The notes beneath the pieces are model-generated. The model made no database searches and was not told the origin of the DNA. It saw only the letters and a program-made list of their open reading frames with translations. From positions 1 to 12,629 of the forward strand of contig CAZCHK010000055.1 of NCBI GenBank assembly GCA_964498605.1: 12,629 nt of DNA. Direction: 5' to 3'. Both the position numbers and the translations under genes were made by a program. Below are positions 7,467 through 12,629 of the stretch, piece by piece. The DNA is from JBGQAS01 sp964498605. Its GTDB lineage: Bacteria > Chloroflexota > Anaerolineae > Anaerolineales > Anaerolineaceae. Each line of letters starts with the position of its first letter. Within the stretch, counting starts at the first letter, position 1.

Positions 7467-8050
7467 GATATGAATTGTTGGCGTTTTTCGGTTTATTCCT
7501 GATCATTGCTTCTTCATTGATCAATTTATTACTGCAGAGCAAACGTGGGATGATCATTTGTCTGGCGATCCAGTACCTGGGTGTATTCCTGTTGATCATC
7601 CAGGCGTGGTCGATCGGGCTGTCAGCGGTAAAGCTAATCGCTGGATGGATGGCGGCAACTTTTCTGAGCGCAGCGCACATGAGCGAGGCTGAGGATCAAC
7701 AGAATGAACAGCAAAAAACAACGGGAGGTTTTTTTAAGATCAGCACCGGGTTATTTGGTTTATTAGTTGTCCTGGCAAGCGCGGAGTCGATCCGAATTCT
7801 TCTGCCGGTTCCGCTCGTTTTTATCTGGGCTGGCATGACACTGATCTGCCTGGGATTTCTTCAAATGGCTACTTCTGCGAAGCCGCTCAAAGTGATCATC
7901 GGATTATTGACCACATTATCAGGTTTTGAAGTTGTGTATTCTGCCGTGGAGAACTCAGTGCTGGTCGCTGGATTGGCATCTCTTGTCACGATGGGAATTG
8001 CCCTGATCGGATCGTATCTCATGGTTTTACCTCAGCTGGAGAAGCGATGA
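7463..8050 (+). CDS. small polytopic membrane protein with NuoK/MrpC-like second half
   Basis: From GTG 7463 the product is 195 residues with about six hydrophobic spans (near 6-24, 30-48, 56-70, 95-113, 117-133 and 143-190, the last being two helices). The first half ends at a polar linker (SEAEDQQNEQQKTT, 74-87). The second half contains IIGLLTTLSGFEVVYSAVENS, then a helix ending IALIGSYLMV, an arrangement like NuoK/MrpC/HyfE. E156 in GFEVVYS sits where NuoK has its essential membrane glutamate. K57 lies in a hydrophobic stretch of the first half (SAVKLIAGWMA). Both ends overlap neighbours by 4 nt (GTGA and ATGA), so the three membrane genes are likely translationally coupled and made in fixed ratio. 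It would be the small subunit linking two antiporter-like subunits. The family assignment is tentative; no named family was recognised for the whole protein. Confidence 0.55.
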   Translation: MRYELLAFFGLFLIIASSLINLLLQSKRGMIICLAIQYLGVFLLIIQAWSIGLSAVKLIAGWMAATFLSAAHMSEAEDQQNEQQKTTGGFFKISTGLFGLLVVLASAESIRILLPVPLVFIWAGMTLICLGFLQMATSAKPLKVIIGLLTTLSGFEVVYSAVENSVLVAGLASLVTMGIALIGSYLMVLPQLEKR

Positions 8051-9441
8051 ACGCGCCAGTTCTGTATATCATTGTCCCCCTGGTCCTTGGCAGCCTCCTA
8101 TTCTTATTAAGAAACAAAACAAGGATAGCGCAAGGAATTGGAATAATGTTCAGTTTCATCTGGGGGCTGCTGGGATTCTTGCTGCCGATTGGAGAAGTGA
8201 TTAACGCGGGTGATTCAGCCCTGAAAGTCTCATCATCGCTTTTCATACTTGGCAGAAGGATAACGATTCTCGATACGGACCGGCCAATCGTGGGGATGAT
8301 TTTTACATTTAGCGCAATTTGGTATTTCGGAGCGCTCCTCAAGCAGGCGAACAATCTGTACATACCCGTCGGGATTGTGATCTCTGGATTGCTGATTGCG
8401 TCGATCGCTATTGAGCCTTTCCTGTACGCAGCCTTGATCCTCGCGTTGATCGCCTTGTTGGGGGTTCTGATTTTAGCTGAGCGGGGGATCAAAATTGGAT
8501 CGGGGATATTAAGGTTCCTGGTATTCCAAATGCTGGGTGTTCCATTTATCCTTCTCACCGATTGGGTTTTGACCGTAGCTGGTGTGAATCCTTCTGATGA
8601 GATGATCCTTTTTCAGGCTGTCCTGTTTATCATTCTCGGGTTTGCTTTTTGGCTGGGCATTTTCCCATTTGATACGTGGATTACATTGCTCGCGAATGAG
8701 GGGAACCTCATTGCTTCGGGCTTCATTTTTTCTTTTCTCCCTTCGATAAATTTGCTTCTACTGCTGGACTACGTGAATACATACGCCTGGCTGCGTGAAT
8801 CAAGCATCTTTTTTCAGGCATTCAACATCTGCGGAACAGTCATGCTGATCACAGCAGGGATAGGAGCAGTTTTTCAAAAAAAAACCAGGAAGCTAATCGG
8901 GCATGCGGTCATCATTGAAACCGGATTAAGCCTGATCGCGATCAGTTTGAACACAAAGGTGGGTTATGAATATGTCGTCATGTCGATCGTGCCACGAACA
9001 CTGGCGTATCTTCTGATCACATTTGCGTTAAGCAAGATCGTTTCTCATGCTCCTCCGGAACGCGAGGATATTGTCGACTCTTCGTGGACCAGATACCCGT
9101 GGTCAACAGCAGCCTTGCATGCGGGCATGTTTTCTCTGGCAGGTATGCCTTTACTGGGAAGTTTTCCGATTAAATTGATGCTGGCAACAGAACTGGCATC
9201 TAGCCATCCCGGCTCATTGGCAGTCTTTGGAATGGGAATTGCAGGCTTGTTTGTCGCGAGCGTCAGGATGGCTTTGCGCGCCAGGAAGAAAACACTCTCC
9301 ACGCGAGAGACTGAGTCAAAGTCCTACATAACCATATTGATTTGCATCGCTGCGGCATTGGTGGCGGCTGGATTGTTTCCAGCTTTGTTTTACCAAAACC
9401 TGAATAGAGCATTAAGCAGTTTCCCTTATCTGTATCAGTAA
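8047..9441 (+). CDS. NuoN/NuoM-like membrane subunit lacking canonical proton-path residues
   Basis: A 464-residue membrane protein with about 13-14 spans, the size of NuoN/NuoM. Family landmarks are visible: GFAFWLGIFPFDTW (198-211) aligns with the TM7 motif FAxKxPxxPxHxW, RKLIGHAVIIETGLSLIAIS (281-300) with the KRLLAYSSISHMG segment, and FSLAGMPLLGSFPIKLML (362-379) with FSLAGIPPxxGFxxK. K376 matches the TM12 lysine. However, the TM7 lysine position is Trp202, the motif His is Asp209, and the TM5 glutamate position is Leu132. A working proton path of the classic type is therefore unlikely. GGAGAA at 8038-8043 is the ribosome site, and the ATG overlaps the previous stop. No transcription terminator was seen after the TAA; a new promoter follows within 20 nt. 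It is probably a structural or altered-specificity subunit of a membrane complex with the two preceding products. Confidence 0.68.
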   Translation: MNAPVLYIIVPLVLGSLLFLLRNKTRIAQGIGIMFSFIWGLLGFLLPIGEVINAGDSALKVSSSLFILGRRITILDTDRPIVGMIFTFSAIWYFGALLKQANNLYIPVGIVISGLLIASIAIEPFLYAALILALIALLGVLILAERGIKIGSGILRFLVFQMLGVPFILLTDWVLTVAGVNPSDEMILFQAVLFIILGFAFWLGIFPFDTWITLLANEGNLIASGFIFSFLPSINLLLLLDYVNTYAWLRESSIFFQAFNICGTVMLITAGIGAVFQKKTRKLIGHAVIIETGLSLIAISLNTKVGYEYVVMSIVPRTLAYLLITFALSKIVSHAPPEREDIVDSSWTRYPWSTAALHAGMFSLAGMPLLGSFPIKLMLATELASSHPGSLAVFGMGIAGLFVASVRMALRARKKTLSTRETESKSYITILICIAAALVAAGLFPALFYQNLNRALSSFPYLYQ

Positions 9442-9450
9442 ATTTCTGGA

Positions 9451-9459
9451 TGGTATAAT
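9451..9459 (+). promoter_or_regulatory. extended -10 promoter of the coiled-coil/selB unit
   Basis: TGGTATAAT: a perfect TATAAT with the TGn extension, 10 nt after the stop of the NuoN-like gene. No convincing -35 hexamer is seen at 16-18 bp, which extended -10 promoters tolerate. The start site would lie near 9466, about 18 nt before ATG 9484, giving a very short leader with AGAGGA at 9475-9480. Confidence 0.65.
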
Positions 9460-9483
9460 TTTCGCGCGAGAGAAAGAGGAAAA

Positions 9484-10665
9484 ATGGAACTTGCTGAAAT
9501 TATCAGTCGCCTGGAATTTTTGGAAAGCGAACGTAGGAAGTCAAAAACGGCGTTAACGAGCGTGGAAAAGCATATCGAAAGCTTGGAACTTAACCAAAAC
9601 GGGCTCAGAGAGTCAATTAAAACGGCTTCCGGGGCAAGTAACGGGGTTGTCTCTCTGACTGAACGCATTGATCTGATGGAGGAAATGGTTCAAAAGCTGC
9701 GGGCTGATTTATTGAAAACAAAAAAGGTTTCCGAGAGCCAGACGAAAGCAGGGGAAACCCAGGAGAAACTGCAATCCGCAGAGATCGGTGCAATGAAAAA
9801 GGAATTGGCAAAGGTCGCAAAAGAAACCTCTGCAATCAAGGAAATAAAAAAAGCGATGATTGCACAGAAGGAAGAAACAACCGCTCTGGCAAGCAATGTG
9901 GCAAATTTAAAAATCAATATCGAAAGAAATGACCTCAAAATTGATGAAGCAACCCAAGTATCCAGGACCTATGTATCCATGCAGAAGCGGGATGCGAAAA
10001 GGGCAGCAGAGATCCAGGCGCAATTTGAGATCACTCAGAATGCTATTGAAGAACAGATTTCCCGCCTCAACCTGGCAAATGATACGATTCGGAAACTTGA
10101 CGCGAAACTTGCGAACTATCAGGCGAAGGAAAGTGAACGACAGCAGTCATTGGTCAGATTGATCGATCAGGCGAAGTTGCAGCAGGTAGATCAGGATAAT
10201 CAGTGGAAGGAGTGGGAAAACCGATTTTCCGAGATTGAAAGCAACGGTGAAAGTTTGCAGACGAAACTTTTAACCCTGGAAGTGATGCTGAAGGACCTCA
10301 AAAAAGTACAATCCACGTTTGGTGAACTGAATGAAAAATTGGACCGGCGAATCAACGAAATTACTGAAATGCAGCGATTGGGCGATGACCGGATCCGGAA
10401 AGAGTGGATGAATTTTAAGTCGGATGACCAGAAACGCTGGACCGCGTACACGCTGGCTCAGGAAGAGCTTCGCCGCGGGACTGGATCCGAAGTAACCGGG
10501 ACAAAGGACAGGCTTCAAACAATCGATGACGATGTTACACAGATAAAAACGATGCTCAGACTGTTGGGGGATGAAAACCAAAGGCAGATGCGCGCGATTG
10601 TTGACGTGGTTAATAATATGCTCGAAGCAAATGATCGGACGTTGGGAAAACTTGAAAAGAAATAG
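9484..10665 (+). CDS. soluble coiled-coil protein of unknown function
   Basis: A 393-residue, highly charged protein with no signal peptide and no membrane helix. It is rich in Glu, Lys, Gln and Leu and almost wholly predicted as coiled coil by its heptad-like spacing (for example ISRLEFLESERRK near the start and the LTLEVMLKDLKKVQSTFGELNEKLDRR region). A Gly/Ser-containing break lies near 46-57 (KTASGASNGVVS) and another near 333-341 (RRGTGSEVTG). The overall shape suggests a filamentous, scaffold or tethering protein, reminiscent of SMC-like arms but with no ATPase head. It could not be assigned to a family. It has its own promoter, and selB begins 15 nt after its stop with no terminator between, so the two are probably co-transcribed. 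A functional tie to SelB or to the membrane genes is unproven. Confidence 0.75.
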   Translation: MELAEIISRLEFLESERRKSKTALTSVEKHIESLELNQNGLRESIKTASGASNGVVSLTERIDLMEEMVQKLRADLLKTKKVSESQTKAGETQEKLQSAEIGAMKKELAKVAKETSAIKEIKKAMIAQKEETTALASNVANLKINIERNDLKIDEATQVSRTYVSMQKRDAKRAAEIQAQFEITQNAIEEQISRLNLANDTIRKLDAKLANYQAKESERQQSLVRLIDQAKLQQVDQDNQWKEWENRFSEIESNGESLQTKLLTLEVMLKDLKKVQSTFGELNEKLDRRINEITEMQRLGDDRIRKEWMNFKSDDQKRWTAYTLAQEELRRGTGSEVTGTKDRLQTIDDDVTQIKTMLRLLGDENQRQMRAIVDVVNNMLEANDRTLGKLEKK

Positions 10666-10680
10666 CATGGGTGGGTTTTA

Positions 10681-12573
10681 ATGCGGGTAATCGGAACAGC
10701 CGGCCATGTGGATCATGGGAAATCCACATTGGTCAGGGCTTTGACAGGAATTAACCCGGATCGTCTCGCTGAAGAACAAAGGCGAGAGATGACCATCGAT
10801 CTGGGTTTCGCCTGGATGAAGTTGCCGAACGGTGAAGTTGTGGGAATCGTGGATGTTCCCGGGCACATTGATTTTATTGAGAACATGCTGGCTGGTGTGG
10901 GAGGAATTGATCTTGTGCTTTTTGTTGTTGCGGCAGATGAAGGGATCATGCCGCAAACACGCGAGCACCTGGCCATCATTGATCTATTGGAGGTCAAGAG
11001 GGGTGTCATCGTGTTAACCAAGACCGATACGGTCGATGATCCGGACTGGCTGCAGTTAATTCAGGATGAGATTCGGAAAACTGTGGTTGGGACAGTGCTG
11101 GCAGATGCTCCAATCCTTCCCGTGTCAGCCAAGAATGGTTCCGGTTTGGATGCTTTGATCACGGAATTGGCCAGGCTAGTAGAGTTATGCCCTGAAAAAC
11201 ACGATGATCATAGAGCCAGATTGCCCATCGACCGGGTTTTCTCCATGACGGGGTTTGGCACCATCGTCACCGGGACTTTGTTGGATGGGGTGCTGAAGAC
11301 AGGGCAGGAAATGATTATTCTCCCGGCGGGTTTACAAGCCAGAATTCGGGGACTACAAACCCACAAGCAAAAGGTTGACTTGGCTTATCCTGGCAGCAGG
11401 GTAGCAGTCAATCTCTCCAATCTCAATACTCAGCAATTAAAACGCGGTGACATCCTGGCGGTGCCGGGTGTGTATAAAACAACAAAACGGTTTAATGCGC
11501 ACGTTCGCCTGCTGAAGGATATTTCACAGCCAATCAAGCACAACGATACAGTCAAGCTTTTTATCAGCACTCAGGAAGTGGTCAGTCGAGTCAGGCTGCT
11601 GGGAAGCGAAGAAATCAACCCGGGTGAATCCGGGTGGCTGCAGCTGGAACTGAAGCAACCGATCGTTGCTTACACCGGTGACAGGTTTATCATGCGCCGA
11701 CCTTCACCAGGTGAGACACTGGGTGGAGGAGCAATCCTTGAGAGCGAGTTAAGATTTCGCCAGAAGCGTTTTGATGCGAAGGTTATCCAGCAGCTTGAAG
11801 CTTTATGGGTAGGTGATCCAAAGGATATAGTCTATCAAAAATGCTTGCGGGAAAAAATTACCACCAAGACGGATCTACAACAAAAGTCCGCCTTGGCGGC
11901 GGAGGTTTTTGAGAGTGCTCTTAATCAATTACTCGACGAGAAATCTGTAATGGATTTGTCCATTGACGAGGGCGGCCGCAATCATTACCTAATTCCATTC
12001 GTTGAATTTTCGAATATTAAACAAATGATTCTCAGCCATTTGAAAGGCTATCATGAGGAGAATCCAGAGCGCAAGGGGGCTGCGGTCAGTGATCTGATGA
12101 AATCACTGAAAGCGCACAGGAACTTGATCAGCGCAGCTGTTGAGAAAATGCGGGAGGAGGGAGATGTAATGGGTGACGGTATGCTCATCTGGCTGCCTTC
12201 ACATCGGGTAACAATTGACGAAAAGATGGCACGGCAAATAGAGCAGCTGAAGAAAATCATGGACCGTGCACCTTTTTCTCCACCGTCGCGGCTCGAGCTT
12301 GAAAAGGAGCTTGGGAAGCGGGCTGTTGATGCATTCATTGACTTGGAGTATCTGATACCTTTAACAAGTGATATCGTTTTGTCCTCCACGACATACAGCA
12401 AGGTTTTAGAACGAACAAAACAATTCATTCACGAAAACGGGAACATCAGTGTCGCGCAGTTACGTGACCTCATCGGTACCAGCAGGAAATATGCAGTCGC
12501 GTTTTTGGAGTTCCTTGATAACGAAAAAATTACAATCAGGCAGGGGGATTTTCGAAAACTATCAGCAGGTTGA
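10681..12573 (+). CDS. selB: selenocysteine-specific translation elongation factor SelB
   Basis: A 630-residue GTPase that delivers Sec-tRNA to UGA codons at SECIS elements on the ribosome; E. coli SelB is 614 residues. G1 is GHVDHGKST at 8-16. The switch I segment MTIDLGFAW (37-45) is diagnostic of SelB as opposed to EF-Tu or IF2. G3 is DVPGH (58-62), G4 is TKTD (113-116) and G5 is the SAK segment (149-151). Domain II begins with DRVFSMTGFGTIVTGTLLDG (about 184-203). The C-terminal part, from about residue 370, is of the length and Lys/Glu-rich character expected for the winged-helix SECIS-binding domain. The start MRVIGTAGHVDHG is the family norm, although the ribosome site is weak (GGGTGG). 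It lies 15 nt after the coiled-coil gene. No selA, selC or selD is visible in the window, but the sequence ends immediately downstream. Confidence 0.95.
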   Translation: MRVIGTAGHVDHGKSTLVRALTGINPDRLAEEQRREMTIDLGFAWMKLPNGEVVGIVDVPGHIDFIENMLAGVGGIDLVLFVVAADEGIMPQTREHLAIIDLLEVKRGVIVLTKTDTVDDPDWLQLIQDEIRKTVVGTVLADAPILPVSAKNGSGLDALITELARLVELCPEKHDDHRARLPIDRVFSMTGFGTIVTGTLLDGVLKTGQEMIILPAGLQARIRGLQTHKQKVDLAYPGSRVAVNLSNLNTQQLKRGDILAVPGVYKTTKRFNAHVRLLKDISQPIKHNDTVKLFISTQEVVSRVRLLGSEEINPGESGWLQLELKQPIVAYTGDRFIMRRPSPGETLGGGAILESELRFRQKRFDAKVIQQLEALWVGDPKDIVYQKCLREKITTKTDLQQKSALAAEVFESALNQLLDEKSVMDLSIDEGGRNHYLIPFVEFSNIKQMILSHLKGYHEENPERKGAAVSDLMKSLKAHRNLISAAVEKMREEGDVMGDGMLIWLPSHRVTIDEKMARQIEQLKKIMDRAPFSPPSRLELEKELGKRAVDAFIDLEYLIPLTSDIVLSSTTYSKVLERTKQFIHENGNISVAQLRDLIGTSRKYAVAFLEFLDNEKITIRQGDFRKLSAG

Positions 12574-12579
12574 TTGCCG

Positions 12580-12607
12580 TTGACACGAATTAAATCTGAG
12601 GTATAAT
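12580..12607 (+). promoter_or_regulatory. near-consensus sigma70 promoter at the window end
   Basis: TTGACA at 12580-12585 and TATAAT at 12602-12607 are both perfect hexamers with a 16-bp spacer. It starts 7 nt after the selB stop and points rightward. Such strong promoters often serve rRNA, tRNA or other highly expressed genes. The start site would be near 12614 and the product lies outside the window. A selC tRNA would be an attractive candidate because it would sit beside selB, but nothing here shows it. Confidence 0.85.
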
Positions 12608-12629
12608 TCGCTTCGCCTTGTTCCCAGCG

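Noticed and set aside
8876..8884. A9 homopolymer in the NuoN-like gene as a programmed slippage site
   Set aside because: The full-length frame is intact and continues through conserved motifs, and no useful alternative frame follows; a plain Lys-Lys coding run.
1..12629. CRISPR arrays, insertion sequences, tRNAs or rRNAs
   Set aside because: No regularly spaced repeats, transposase-like ORF, terminal inverted repeats or cloverleaf-like sequence seen by eye.

Overview
The window is a compact, almost entirely plus-strand stretch of bacterial DNA, about 50% GC by eye. It has short spacers, overlapping start and stop codons and some GTG starts. The gene set (two fold-type II PLP enzymes, a hydantoinase, complex I-like membrane subunits without redox partners, and SelB) fits an anaerobic or facultative environmental bacterium. 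The style recalls Chloroflexota (Anaerolineae-like), but this is an impression without any database search. A bacterial SelB implies that the organism makes selenoproteins.

Region 1 (2-4244) is the 3' part of an operon. It holds the C-terminal part of a nucleoside/sugar-type ABC permease, a threonine-synthase-like PLP enzyme, a membrane-anchored GT2 glycosyltransferase and a second PLP enzyme with a TrpB/cysteine-synthase-like core. The first three are joined by overlapping start/stop codons. A strong GC-rich hairpin closes the unit.

Region 2 (4264-9441) starts with a TATAAT box and a leader of about 175 nt containing a 16-codon ORF with a good ribosome binding site. Then come a D-hydantoinase/dihydropyrimidinase and three overlapping polytopic membrane genes. 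The first and third resemble the antiporter-like (NuoL/M/N, MrpA/D) subunits of complex I. The middle one has a NuoK/MrpC-like second half. Key proton-path residues are replaced in both large subunits, and no peripheral electron-transfer subunit is present. This cassette is the most unusual part of the window.

Region 3 (9451-12573) starts with an extended -10 promoter. It carries a 393-residue soluble coiled-coil protein of unknown function and then selB, the selenocysteine-specific elongation factor. A near-consensus sigma70 promoter (12580-12607) follows selB and fires out of the window into an unseen gene.

Working hypothesis (inference): regions 1 and 2 together suggest uptake and breakdown of a cyclic ureide, purine or related N-compound. 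The permease would import it, the hydantoinase would open the ring, and the PLP enzymes would act on the resulting amino acids. The E. coli ygeW-ygeX-ygeY-hyuA group likewise pairs a PLP lyase with a hydantoinase. The role of the membrane cassette in this is unknown.
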